Positions 24,388-35,397 of a stretch of DNA of 64,000 nucleotides are shown piece after piece. The notes under the pieces are model-generated. The model did not search any database. It had not been told where the DNA came from and worked only from the letters and a program-made list of their open reading frames with translations. The position numbers and the translations under genes are program-made. The stretch's first letter is position 1. Each line of letters opens with the position of its first letter. Source of the stretch: Ditylenchus dipsaci (lineage: Eukaryota > Nematoda > Chromadorea > Rhabditida > Anguinidae); NCBI GenBank assembly GCA_004194705.1, contig SADC01001222.1, forward strand, positions 6,362 through 70,361. The letters are read 5' to 3'.

Positions 24388-24740
24388 CTACGGTATCCAT
24401 TTCTTGAAGCCAACAATAGGCGTTCGGAGACAGTCTGACTGGAGCAGTCATCAAGTTTTTAATTGTCAGTTTCTTGGTTACGCGCTCAAAGTACTAAACA
24501 AGTTTTTTATTTTAGCTGTAATTTGTATAGATGGTAATTCAACCATTTTGGTCTTCAAAAATTTGCACAGTTCTATCCACCAAGCCATTTCTCTATCTTT
24601 TCTACAGCCCCAGAGCTCACTTCAAGTGGCTCAAGCCCATAACCCATCAACAAGTTAATTGCATTAGTGAGTGTGCCTCCTTGGTCAGTTACAAAAGCCA
24701 TGGCTTGAAATAGCTGGTAAACTTCAAGGCCAAATTCTTT
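24388..24740 (-). CDS. MIF4G-like exons, probable 3' part of gene A
   Basis: Exon 24740-24581 follows CCTTTTAG and reads KEFGLEVYQLFQAMAF, then LTNAINLLMGYGLEPLEV. Exon 24493-24388 follows TTGTTTAG and reads YFERVTKKLTIKNLMTAPVRL, ending at ACCGTAG|GTTTG. The spacing of LL-x-x-x-G, then YF and a following R, resembles the last HEAT-type repeats of the eIF4G middle (MIF4G) domain, by eye only. The exact junction is uncertain: a donor at SSGA|GTAGAA would keep the frame, whereas the later one at CTTG|GTGGAT would not. It lies on the same strand, 1.7 kb downstream of the last clear exon of gene A. Scaffold role in cap-dependent initiation is inferred. Confidence 0.4.
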
Positions 24741-24817
24741 CTAAAAGGTTTGCTTTATTGCTAAATCTTACGATCTGGCAAGCTCAAGCAACGTGTGGCC
24801 CATTTTGAGCCGTCCTA

Positions 24818-25579
24818 CCGGGTGTCCCAAAAATACCCGACGGATTTTTAAACGGCTTTTTTAAGATGATTCTTGCACCCAAAAATTATTTCAATGATAT
24901 CATTTTGTAGCTCTTTCCTTTCTCTTTCGAATGGTATATAAAGTTTCATTAGAATATTTTAGAAAAGCCATTATTTGGCTACAAACACATGTGAGGTCAT
25001 TTTAGGATGTTGATAGGCATTTTTATCACTTTAACTGATCAAAATTTTGATTGGAAGTTCAAGGCTACAGCAAAAAAAGAGCACCATGATGTAGCGCAGT
25101 TTAAGAGCTACAAAACCCATATTACACAGTACCTTTAAAAATCTGGGTGTTGCGATATGGCTTTTTTGAAAAAATTAATATCTTGAAAAAGTGACTAAAA
25201 TTCCAAAAAATTTGGAGAAAATTTGATTTTGGTCATTTTTCAAGATATTGATTTTTCAAAAATTCCATTTCTCAACACCCAGATTTTTAAAAGCTACTGT
25301 GTGAAGTGGGTTTTGTAGCTCTTGAACTGCGCTACATCATAGTGCTCTTATTTCAAAATTTTGTTAAAGTGATAAAAATGCCTATCATCATCCTAAAATG
25401 ACCTCACATGTGTTTGTTGCCAAATAATGGCTTTTCTAAAATATTCTAATGAAACTTTATATACTATTCGAAAGAGGAAGGAAAGAGCTACAAAATGATA
25501 TCATTGAAAAAATTTTTGGATGCAAGAATCATCTTAAATAGCTGTTTAAAGATCCGTCGGGTATTTTTGGGACACCCGG
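24818..25579. mobile_element. 762-bp palindromic TA-flanked element
   Basis: Ends CCGGGTGTCCCAAAAATACC...GGTATTTTTGGGACACCCGG with TA at both ends. The core includes GCGCAGTTTAAGAGCTACAAAAC. It begins 77 bp upstream of the MIF4G-like exon, so it lies in an intron of gene A. Confidence 0.88.
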
Positions 25580-25608
25580 TAAGAAAGTTTTGGTGCGTGG
25601 ACGTTTCA

Positions 25609-26150
25609 CCTAAAATACGCAAATGCGTATTTTAGGTGAAACGTTTCACCTACTTTACGCATTTGCGTATTTTAGGTGAAACGTTCAAAAACAACAGGGG
25701 GGACCAAGGCAGTTTTTTTTACGTTTTTTTCGAAAATTTTTAGATTGTGTCCGAACCATCTCAAACCACCCACAATCACCCCAAACACCGAAATCGTATT
25801 GTATCAAATCAGTATTGGTATAACTTTTGGGTTTTACCTGCCTGCCTTCGGCAGGCACCCTAATTCAATAGGAAGCCCCTTTGGGGTACATGGTCCGGGA
25901 TAAGGGCTGACCCTTCGAAATGCTTAAAACCTGTTTTTGAAACAATTGGCTGTGTGATAGGATGTGTGACTCATGTGATAGGCTGCGTGACTTTTGTAAA
26001 ATCAATCTGCAAATTTTCGAAAAAAAACGTAAAAAAACTGCCTTGGTCCCCCTGTTGTTTTTGAACGTTTCACCTAAAATACGCAAATGCGTAAAGTAGG
26101 TGAAACGTTTCACCTAAAATACGCATTTGCGTATTTTAGGTGAAACGTCC
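25609..26150. mobile_element. Foldback element built of CGTTTCACCTAAAATACGC palindromes
   Basis: Each arm holds tandem copies of a perfect small palindrome (TTTCACCTAAAATACGCA and its complement, about 40 bp). The arms are inverted to each other and followed inward by ACAACAGGGGGGACCAAGGC. The centre contains GCCTGCCTTCGGCAGGC. Non-coding; the open frames crossing it are artefacts. Confidence 0.8.
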
Positions 26151-26410
26151 CTTTACCAAAGTTTTAGTCCTCACTAGTTCAAGGAAAGGTGATAATCGAT
26201 ACTCGTGTAATATTTTGGGCCTGTTGACAGGCCTGATAAAATGAAGGTTTTGTTTATGTAAAATCGAGACTTCACTCAATATGGATCTCTATATCCTGCC
26301 TAACAGTGATAACTAAGTTTCGGCTCTAGCTCCACTTTTTCACTTAAAGGAAGATGCAGTTCGGTTTCTATACCCGACTTTGAAAACCGCTTTTAAATGA
26401 AGTTGCATAC

Positions 26411-29400
26411 TTTTTGGGATAACTCAAAGGGGTGTAATTTGTTCAGCTTCTTCTCGTTTGGTAGGCATGGCAGTGTGATCTCTAAAACCCGTTAGTTAGT
26501 ACCCTTTATCGCATCCGAATTATTACCTCCATTAAGCTGCCTGGTTTCTGAGGGGGTTTTTGTGGGCTGCCAAGTACTGCTAGAGGGACCACCCAGTTCC
26601 AGAGCAGTTAACACTGGGGTTTCGTCTGGGTTTGTGATTCGCAGAATGCGTCTAGGTGCTGCAGCAGCTGGTGTGGCCCATCCTGGATAGGGAGGACATC
26701 CATGTAGTTCAGGGTGTGGTCCGTTAACAGGTATGTCGTCGGATAAGCTTGGACAAATGATTTGCATATTGTCGTTGGGGTTGACCATGTGAGAAAAAAA
26801 AATTAGGTGATGGTGGAGGAGAGTAACAATCTGGATCGGAATAATTTGGCGGCCAGGTATGCTGGATGTCTGAAGGAGTGGCCAGGTGACCAGAAAAAGG
26901 TGGCGAAAATTCTGCAGGTGGCCAGAAAAAAGTGGTGGAGGGGGATAGTCCGAAAACTGGATTTTTTGCAAAGATGGAGACAATAGAGGCCCAGGCTGTG
27001 AAGGTGAACCCTCTGGCATGATTTTTTTGTTGGTATTTTGAGGCGGGAAATCTGGAGTGAACGAATCTTTTGTCGAAAAAGTTTCATTTTGTGTGCGATA
27101 TGGCTCTGAACCATCGCATTTCCTGAAATTAACTAGCTGCATGATTGAAATAAGGGTAATTATTTAGTTGGTTCCAAACGTGCCAAGACCGAAAATTCAA
27201 TTTTTTCCAAATTTTAGAAATTTTCCTATAACTGCTTCCAGCTCATCATTGGAATCATTAAATATTATTTTTGTGTTGCAACAAAGTGCTTATGCTTAAA
27301 GATGCTTTATAACCGATTACGTGAACTTGTAAAATAAGTTTGCCGAAATACATCGAAAATATGCTTCAAAATACACATTATTACGTAATGCCAAAAATTC
27401 CGATTTTAACCTTTTTATTTTAAGCTTCAAATTTCGGGTTTTTTCAAAGTGATGTTACAAAAAAAACTTTAACTATTGTAGCTTGTTTGGGCTATCCGTC
27501 AGTATGTTTATTCCCTCCCCACGATGAGAAAAATGAAAATTCCCTGAGCGACGAAGTTTAGCATAAATTTGCTACCTCCAAGCAGGATTGTTTAAGCGCC
27601 GGCTACCCGGCGAAGCGCCTTAAGCGCCGGCGCTTAGCTGGCGCCGGCGCTAACTTTCAACTCGGCGGAGCGCCGGCTTTAACATACCTGATTATAACAT
27701 TCACATTATTCAATACTGTTTTCAAAAATTATTATACTCTGCGTTTATATTTAATAAAATCCTCACTGTTATTTTCAAGCAGTGAAGTTAAAGAACAGTA
27801 AAAAAGAATGATTATTGACGGTATTCGAGATAGCCACTACTTAAGCGCCGGCTTGGCGCCGGCGCTAACTTTGAACCCGGCGGAGCGCCGGCTAAGCGCC
27901 GGCGCTTAGCCGGCGCTTAGCCGGCGTTAATTCTTAAGCGCCGGCGCTCCGCCGGCGCTTAAACAATCCTGCCTCCAAGTTCTTTGTCTGAACTTCATAT
28001 AGCTCGGAAACCCAAATTTTAAAATCACACAGAGCTCTATAAACACTTCTCTTGTAGAGCGTGCTCCGGGCTTTCATTTAAGCCTAAAATTTCCGAATGG
28101 CGATTTAAAAATCGGATATAACCAATGCCAAACGTCAGACCTAACAGGTTTTTAGGTGGTTAAATTTATGCTAAACTTCACCGCGCAGGGAATTTTTATT
28201 TTTCCGATCGTGAGGAGGGGATATACATACTGTCAGGTAGTTTGGCAAACGGACTACAATAGCCAAAAAAATTTTGTAACATCACTCTGAAAAAACTCAA
28301 AATTTAAGGCGTATAGTAAAAAAAAGGTTAAAATCGGCATTTTAGTCATTACGTAAAAAATAGGTGTTTCGAAGCTTATTTTACGATGTATTTGGTAACT
28401 TTTCTCACAGATCTACGCAATCGAGTACGGGGCATCTTTTAAGCATAAGCACTCAGCTGCAACACAAAAAAGTAGTATTCAACGGTTGCAATAACTAACT
28501 AGAAGCAGTAATAGGAAATTTCCAAAATGTGAAAAAAATTCGAATTTTTGGTTTGGCGTCAAAAGTTGCTATTCGCCATTTTTACCGATTTGACACGCCG
28601 TGCCTTGAATGTTGTAATATGGCTTCTTGAAAAAATTAATTTCTTTTAAAAATGACCAAATCCAAGAAATCTGGAAAATCTTGAATTGTGGTCATTTTTT
28701 AAATAAATTGATTTTTTTACAAAAGGCTTTATTTCAACATTCAGATATTCGAAGGTTATTCTGTAAAGCGTTTTTAGTGGCTTTGAGCTGCCTACAACAC
28801 AATGATGAAGTGTTGCGGTAGCGCTTAACCTAGAATCAAACTTTTGACCAGTTAAGGTGATGAAAATGTCTATTAAAAATTGTAAAATGACCTCACAGTT
28901 TTTAGAGCCAAATAATGACTTTTCCAAAACGTTCTACTAAAACTTTATATACTATTCGAACGAGCATGAACAGAGCAGAATTTTTTACAAAACGTACTTT
29001 AAAATTCATTATTATAAAAAAGTGGCATAAAAAGAAAAAAAATCGGAGCCGAAGCTAGACCATACAGCACTGCCAATGATACTTGAAAAGATAGTGTCAA
29101 TTAAATACCACTTACAAAGCTTGAACATCAGTCTTCTCAACGTCTATTAATCTTTGCTGATTGATGTTATTTTTGCGTAGAAATCCAGCGGTAGGTGCTC
29201 GAGAACAAAAAAATCGTCTCCAAACTCGTGTTCAACCAAATCCAAAAAGACCAGGTCACATTCAACTAGTTTTTCCTGAAATTTCAAAAGTCTTTAAAAA
29301 AATTACCAAACTAATTAAACCGTAAGATCCTTTCCAATAAATTCTTCATATTTAGCAATTACGTAGTCAGGGGTGATAAACCCACAATCTCCAAGTTTAT

Positions 29401-29520
29401 CGTTGAGAATGTAGTCTAGGTCAGCGCAAATCTAAACTGATTTTTGAAATAATCTTATTTATAATAGCAGTAAACTGCTCTTACATATTTCTTGCGTATT
29501 CTTAAAGATATTGCTTCCAT
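26411..29520 (-). CDS. Gene A: eIF4G-like proline-rich protein, 5' exons, frame-broken
   Basis: Minus-strand exons: 29520-29485 (MEAISLRIRKKY, donor GTAAGA), 29431-29321 (ICADLDYILN..., phase 0), 29275-29116 (EKLVECDLVFLDLVEHEF..., donor GTAAGT), 27122-26527 (proline-rich, ending with RRILRITNPDETPV) and 26481-26411 (ITLPCLPNEKKLNK). The phases of exons 3-4 (TT|G) and 4-5 (G|AG) agree. R-x-I-x-I-x-[DN]P and a short block ending KLNK are features of metazoan eIF4Gs upstream of the MIF4G domain. Exon 3 starts in one frame and can only end in another; the slip is near GATTTTTTTG. Exon 4 leaves and re-enters frame between two T runs (near 26935 and 26800). Introns 1, 2 and 4 are about 45-55 bp; intron 3 (2 kb) holds nested foldback elements. 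Start chosen because gene B begins the same way. Confidence 0.5.
27171..28580. mobile_element. Foldback element, split by a nested MITE, in intron 3 of gene A
   Basis: The arms include TTATTCCCTCCCCACGATGA / TCGTGAGGAGGGGATATACA, GAAGTTTAGCATAAATTTG / AAATTTATGCTAAACTTC and AATGCCAAAAATTCCGATTT-type blocks in mirrored order. A 389-bp MITE sits in the middle. Confidence 0.65.
27583..27971. mobile_element. GC-rich hAT-type MITE (GCGCCGGCGCTTAA)
   Basis: Ends CAGGATTGTTTAAGCGCCGG...CGGCGCTTAAACAATCCTG with an exact 8-bp duplication CCTCCAAG (27575-27582 and 27972-27979). Clusters of GCGCCGGCGC at both ends flank an AT-rich centre. Confidence 0.88.
28590..28985. repeat. Truncated member of the palindromic-core family
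   Basis: ATGGCTTCTTGAAAAAATTA, TGACCAGTTAAGGTGATGAAAA and CTTTATATACTATTCGAACGAG match the right half of the 24818 palindrome. No terminal TA-flanked ends are visible, so it is a fragment. Confidence 0.6.
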
Positions 29521-30014
29521 GGCTTTTTGCCGTCGATGATATGAAGCTCAGACAAATATTTTTAAACACTAAGCAATTTGCATTAATTTTAAGTAAACCT
29601 TAGTTTAATTTTTTTTAGAAAAAAGACTGAAAACTTACAGCGATAAAAAAATAATTTGTTATCACAATGCGTGCCAAGATTAAAAATTAGTTGAAAAATT
29701 TTCCTGCAAAATATACTAAATTTTTAAGTTTTAAATGACTCTTCAGTCTTTTTTTCAAATTTATTGTATGTTTCTAAACGGTCCATGGAAATTCGTGCCT
29801 CCGCCAATTCTTTCTCTAGAACAGTTAGCACGGCCTTTCAAAACGCTCGAAAAGGTGCATTTTGAGCTTCAAGCAAATCTGATATCTATGACCTAAGTCT
29901 GCTTTTCAGTTTTACTTCAAGCGGGCTAATAATAAAAAAATTTCAAAAAGGTGAAAAGTTGGAGGTTTCGGAAGGTGGGGGTGAAATTGTGACTACAAGG
30001 AAAACCACCTCACC

Positions 30015-30095
30015 GTATTTCCTGTATTAACTCCCCACTGGGAGTTATTTTTCAACCCCCTGCGGGGGTGGGGTGGAGTTATTTTTTTAACAAAA
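30015..30095. repeat. Partial ACCGTAT-type MITE
   Basis: CCGTATTTCCTGTATTAACTCCCC followed by the GGGAGTTA / CCCCTGCGGGGG palindrome. Only one outer end is preserved. Bases 29521-30014 (upstream flank of gene A) show no second gene. Confidence 0.5.
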
Positions 30096-30339
30096 ACTTT
30101 GGTTTGAAACTTATCAATTAAAGACTAACCATCTCTTTTTTCTATGGGTTTTTTTCCTTTTCCATTTCATTTTTAGGGCATTTTGCGAAGGAACTCAGAA
30201 ATTCTGATATTGGTCATGCTAATCCAACTTTTAATTTTGCTCAAATTTGTCTGGGGCCACAAGAACAAGTTACTCAAGCCATAAAAACAACTTTTCTGTA
30301 GTTTCTATAGATTTTTTCAATGGATAAAACGGAAATATG

Positions 30340-30700
30340 CCACGTTCTGGAGAAAAAGTGCCACGTTTTAGTGAAAAGTGCCACGTTTTTTTAATTTGCC
30401 TAGTTTTGCACAGATATGCCTGATTTTATGGTCGCTTTGTTTCCAAAGACATATCAATAGCAAGCTAATGGTAATCTTCAAAATTTCAGGTGTAATCATT
30501 GATTTATCTAAGAAACCTTATTGTCAGAAAACGTGGCAGATTTTCACAAAAACGTGGCACTTTTTCTTTAAAACGTGGCACATTTTCCTAAAACGTGGCA
30601 CATTTTCCTAAAACGTGGCACATTTTCACAAAAATGTGGCACTTTTTCACAAAGCGTGGCAGTTTTTCACTAAAACGTGGCACTTTTTTCGCTTTTACGT
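30340..30700. repeat. AAAACGTGGCAC repeat pair
   Basis: Two GCCACGTTTT units on the left (30338-30390) and about nine AAACGTGGCACATTTTC-type units on the right (30528-30690), in inverted orientation around a ~140-bp spacer. Likely subterminal repeats of a small transposon. Regular spacing (~20 bp) with no distinct spacers rules out CRISPR. Bases 30701-31300 hold nothing else recognisable. Confidence 0.65.
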
Positions 30701-31791
30701 ATCGCCCTTTTTTCAATTGAGGCAAAGTGTTAGGCACAGGGTAGGTCAGCGAAAGTTAAGACGTTCTCAAGTTTGTAGCTAGAATCAATCTTAAACCTAT
30801 TGGGCGGCACGAGGCTTATTGGCTAGACATTCCACAGTAGGTCATCTTGTCAAAGATTTGAAAGGGATTCAGCGTACACCTCGACCATGAGCAATACTCG
30901 GCGGAGATATCTGCTTGAAGAAAGCGAAGAATTAACCAATAAGCCGATGCTAGGGTATAAAGCAAAATTTAGCCCTATCATCAAACTAATCTTATATAGT
31001 GATGGTTGGCTAACAATGTATTATCGACGCTGCTGTCATATAACCACCCCCCCCTCCTGAAAAAAGCTACTGTAATATACCCCCCCCCCCAAATCAACTT
31101 TTTGGAGTGTCTAAAACCATTTTTATCGTGGTAGCATAAGATGAGTGTAACCTCACTCGGGTGAACGCTAAATTCGTACCATGAAAAAATTACCCGTTAC
31201 TCGCTGTTTTGTCTCAATTTGAATTGTCGCAGATTGTCGCTGGCTGATTTTGAAGGATTTTTGAAATTGATAATCTTTTTTTATAGCGCAAAATAAAAAT
31301 TGGTGCAAATGAACTTTTTTGGCGCACATCGTGGTGCGCAGGACACATAAATTTATCTGAACCGATAAATTTATCTATCAGATGAAATTCAAATTGTTTT
31401 TAACTGACAGATAAATTTATTTCACAGATAAAATTCGATTTTAAATAAAAATCAATACAAAATTAATAAATGGGGTTCACATTTGCAAATCTAAAGATAT
31501 TTTTGAAAATAATAATGACTTAAATAGTTAATGGGTTTCGCCAAAATCCTGGCTAAAAATTTGGAAACCCATTAACTATTTTACTCACTATTATTCTTAA
31601 AATTTCTTTAGATTTGCACGTGTGAACCCATGTTTTTTTTTGTATTGATTTTTATTTTAAAATCAAATTTTATCTGACCGGTAAATTTTGGATATGAATT
31701 CTTTCTGGTGCAAAAAGATTTTTTTTGCGCAAAAAAAATTGGTGCAAAAAGCTCTTTTTTGGTGCAAATTAAATCTTTTTTGGTGCAAATA

Positions 31792-32051
31792 CCGTATATT
31801 CTCGATTAGAAGGCCCTCTCTAATAGAAGGCCCTCTCTAATAGAAGGCCCCCCTTGAGGACCTATATATCAGCCTAGAAAAAGAAATTCGCAATCTGTTT
31901 TTCGCGTTTTCTTCGCGTTCACGAGCTCACCTGATTCCACTTTCAAAATTTTAGTTGAGCATTCAAAAATCTCAAATCGAAATATGTTTTTTCCGACTTT
32001 TTTAGGGTTGAAAAATAGAAGGCCGGCCCTTCTAATAGAGAATATACGGTA
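31792..32051. mobile_element. ACCGTAT-ended MITE (AGAAGGCCC variant)
   Basis: ACCGTATATTCTCGATTAGAAGGCC pairs with GGCCCTTCTAATAGAGAATATACGGTA. It is inserted inside the GTGCAAA array. Confidence 0.8.
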
Positions 32052-32703
32052 TGATCTTTTTTGGTGCAAACAGATTTTATTTCGGTGCAAATCACCTTGG
32101 TGCAAATTGAATTCTTTTTGGTGCAAATAGTATTCTTTTGGTGCAAATAGTATTCTTTTTGGTGCAAATCGTATTCTTTCCGGATAATATTTTTTTTGCC
32201 TGTATATTACTCGTTTTCGCCCATCGCATATTTCTTTTTGCCTGTAGATTTTGAATGGCCGTAGAATATTCGTTTTTGCCCGTAGATTTCTCTTTTTCTA
32301 GTTTTTTTGCCTGTAGATTTTAAAATTCTGCGGAATTTCAAATTTTATGGTCAGAAAAGGACTTGTTTGCTCAGAATCCCACCTCAGAGTGGCCAAGTTG
32401 GTTTTTGGGAGTTTCATGAAGGGGCAGTAAGATAATTGCAAAAATTAGATTGAACGCATCAGAATCCTTTTTCTATCAGCTCAATCTCTCAGAATCTGAA
32501 TTCCACCATTTAGAACCACCTTTATTATTGGTTTAGGGTACCTGAATACTAGTTGGTAATGGTTTTAAAGGGTGAGGTATACTTCAGATACGCATTGCCT
32601 AAGTCAGGTTTGACTACCACTGGCTGCACACCTTTTTTCTCTCCTTTCATTTACAAGTTTAGTGTCAAAATGATCCTCACACTCTTGGCTATCTAACATG
32701 ATT

Positions 32704-32957
32704 ACCGTATTTCTGTAATAAACGGCCCCCCCCCCTCGTTCAAAATGGTGTTCTTGCATTGTGTTTTTGACCCACTTTTGAATACTCCTCTTAAGCAAAT
32801 TACCCCTCATTTTGTAGCCAGTGAGATGAGCTACAAAATGAGGGTAATTTGCTTGAGAGAAATAATCAAAAGTGGGTCAAAAACACAACGCCAAGAACAC
32901 GATTTTGAACGAGGGGTGGGGGTGGGGGGGGGGGCGTTTATTACAGGAAATACGGTA
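32704..32957. mobile_element. ACCGTAT-ended MITE (AACGGCCCCC variant)
   Basis: ACCGTATTTCTGTAATAAACGGCC at the left, GGGCGTTTATTACAGGAAATACGGTA at the right. The centre, CTCAAGCAAATTACCCTCATTTTGTAGC, is itself a long inverted repeat. Confidence 0.8.
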
Positions 32958-34639
32958 TCAGAGCATGCTTTTACACCTACTGAAGCTTGTATTCAGGCTG
33001 AAGTAGGCAAAATTTCCGAAAATCGACGGTTTTCAGGGTTTTCTTTGATTAGTTACGTTAAAATTTTCTAAATTTTACAAGTCACACTTTTTATATACCA
33101 AAATATGGCCAAAAATCTAGGCTTTCATTTAAGCTATCAAACAGAAAGAAGTTAGTATAAAGTTGAATCCAAAATTTTCGATATTGTTCTGGAACCGACA
33201 TTTTTCGCAAATTGAGGCAGTTTCTGACAGCAAAGCAGTGCTGTTAATGATTGCAATCTATTTCTTGACAGTTTTTGACCCTAGAAGTCAGTGATCTTAA
33301 TATGAAAAACTAAAATGTGCGCTAGCGGGATAAAAACTATCGATTCTGGGCGATGCGTTTATAAAGTGTAACAACTCCCCTCATTAAGTGCTTCTAAATG
33401 GTGGGATTCGGATTTTGAGAGATTGAGCCGATCGAAAGGGATTTCTGAAATTTCGTAATAAGCTTACCGGCCCTATTAGACTTTAGGGGGCAACATTTTT
33501 TGCCTTGGTCCTCCTGTTGTTTTTTGTTAAAAATTACCTTGGTCCCCCGTGTTGTTTTGAAGGTGATCATGGTTAAGGTGTCAAGGTACCCTCCTTCAAT
33601 AAAATCCCAAAAAACCAACTTGGTTACTTTGGGGTGGTATTCTGAGCAAACCAAGTCCTTTTCTGACCATAAAATTTGAATTTTTGCGAAATTTTAAAAT
33701 TTACAGGCAGAAAAAGAACAGACAAAAAGAAATCTACGGGCGAAAACGAATATATAAATCTACGGGCAAAAATAAATATGTGATGGGCGAAAACGAGTAT
33801 TATACGGGCAAAAAATATATTATCTAGAAAGAATACTATTTGCACCAAAAAAATCCCATTTGCACCAAAAAGAATTGGATTTGCACCAAGGCGATTTGCA
33901 CCAAATAAAATCTTTTTGCACGAGAAAAAATCCATATCCATAAATTTTATGTGTCAGATCAAAACAATTTAAATTTATCTGATAAATAAATTTATCAATT
34001 CAGATAAATTTATCTGTTCTGCGCACCACGGCGCAAATTTACTTTTTTAGTCACGAATTTACTTTTTCTTGGTGCAAATTTACTTTTTCTTGGCACAATC
34101 ACATCATACTGTCTTTCTTCTTATTTATTTCAAAAATTTAAAATTTCACTTTTACTACTAACCTTACCCCAGGGATACTTAACCCAATATTACAAGGCTA
34201 ATAAATGGACATACCTCGGAGGTTCGGTTAGTTACCCACAAATGTATACCCCTGGGGTATCACTGTACCCTTTTTCACGACATTAGGAGATTACTAAGTT
34301 CTTAGCTTTTCAATACAAAAAACAGATAAATAAATGCTTTTATTGAGATTAAAGTCCTTTCTTAATTTTTCAAAAAGCCGGTAGCCTTAAGGAGTATTAT
34401 TTAAAAGTAAAATTCCCATGTCAAATTGACGTGTCGAAAAATTACGTGTTTTTCATGCGTGTTGATGCGTTTCCACATAGTTTCTAGCCACTTTGACTTC
34501 AAACCACCCGCAAGCACTCCAGCGAACACCCACACCCACCACTTGCGAAACACTCCGGACCAGAATTAGGATTGTTTGTATGAAACTTCTAAAAAAATCT
34601 TCATTCGTGTTTGGCCATCTACCCTGGGATTCTGGTGAT

Positions 34640-35150
34640 TTCTGATCGAGCAAAGGGTATGTACTTTCGATACCCTAGGAGTATGTACCCCGAGGGTTTG
34701 TGCCTCAGGGATATATACCCCAAAAACAGGGGTATACGGGGCACCCATACTAGGGATGGAGGATGGCCTATTCCGAAACGGGACAAAATTTTTGAAATGA
34801 AATTCCGGGACGGGACAATGATTTACCCGATCGGGACACAAACGGGAAATTTGACAACAAAAATCAGTTTTCGAAAAATTGTCCCAGTTTTACATCACTG
34901 ACAAAAGCTAGATATTACCCAAGTATACTCGAGTATATTCTCAATTGAGAACCCTAATATTTACCAAAAATTTTCGGGTCGGGATCCGGGACGGGAAAAC
35001 CCTAAAAACCCTCTGGGACAAGATGGGGCGTCCGTCCGTCCTCCATCCCTAATCCATACCCCTGTTTATTAACTACCGAACGAGAGTAAGTACTTCTGGG
35101 GGCTTTTACCCCGAGGTATCGGGGTGAGGTATATACCACCATTCATTTAC
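34640..35150. repeat. TACCCC-rich repeat split by a hAT-type MITE
   Basis: Words such as GGGTATGTAC, TATACCCC and GGGGTATAC flank a 301-bp MITE at 34751-35051 with ends TAGGGATGG...CCATCCCTA. The MITE has 7 of 8 matching flanking bases (ACCCATAC / ATCCATAC) and GGGACGGGACA units inside. Related TACCCC sequence extends to 34190. Confidence 0.6.
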
Positions 35151-35397
35151 TACCAGCCATTTTAAAAATTTATTTAAAACTAGCCACTTTATTAAATTCA
35201 TCAATACCTGTTTCTCGGAATGAAACTTCAAAAATCAAGGCTGATTTGTGATATGTGTGACATATGTGATAATGATTCTCATCCTTTATCTGGGTTTTAA
35301 GCTGAATGAATTAAACTAGGTTAACGGCCATCACCGAATCCTATGCAAATCTGGTTTCCGTTTTTAATAACATGTACAATTCAGTTAGAAAATAAAT

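Larger units (their letters stand above)
31305..34090. mobile_element. Large GTGCAAA-repeat foldback element with nested MITEs
   Basis: The left arm (31305-32420) and right arm (33600-34090) are inverted: CGCACATCGTGGTGCGCAG / CTGCGCACCACGGCGCAAAT, the AAATTTATCTG palindromes, a run of TTTTTGGTGCAAAT units, GCCCGTAGATTT words and TTTTATGGTCAGAAAAGGAC. The left arm is interrupted by an ACCGTAT MITE (31792-32051) and a small hairpin (31480-31635). The centre holds another MITE (32704-32957). No protein is encoded. A diverged copy lies at 61000-62155. Confidence 0.65.

Noticed and set aside
25676..26113. Two 75-82-codon frames with similar sequence on opposite strands
   Set aside because: They are the two arms of the foldback element at 25609-26150.
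26803..27114. 103-codon alternative frame inside exon 4 of gene A
   Set aside because: The exon phase and the proline-rich composition support the other frame over most of this span.
30340..30700. Regularly spaced CGTGGCAC repeats resembling a CRISPR array
   Set aside because: Spacers are short and nearly identical, the units invert across the element, and the DNA is eukaryotic.
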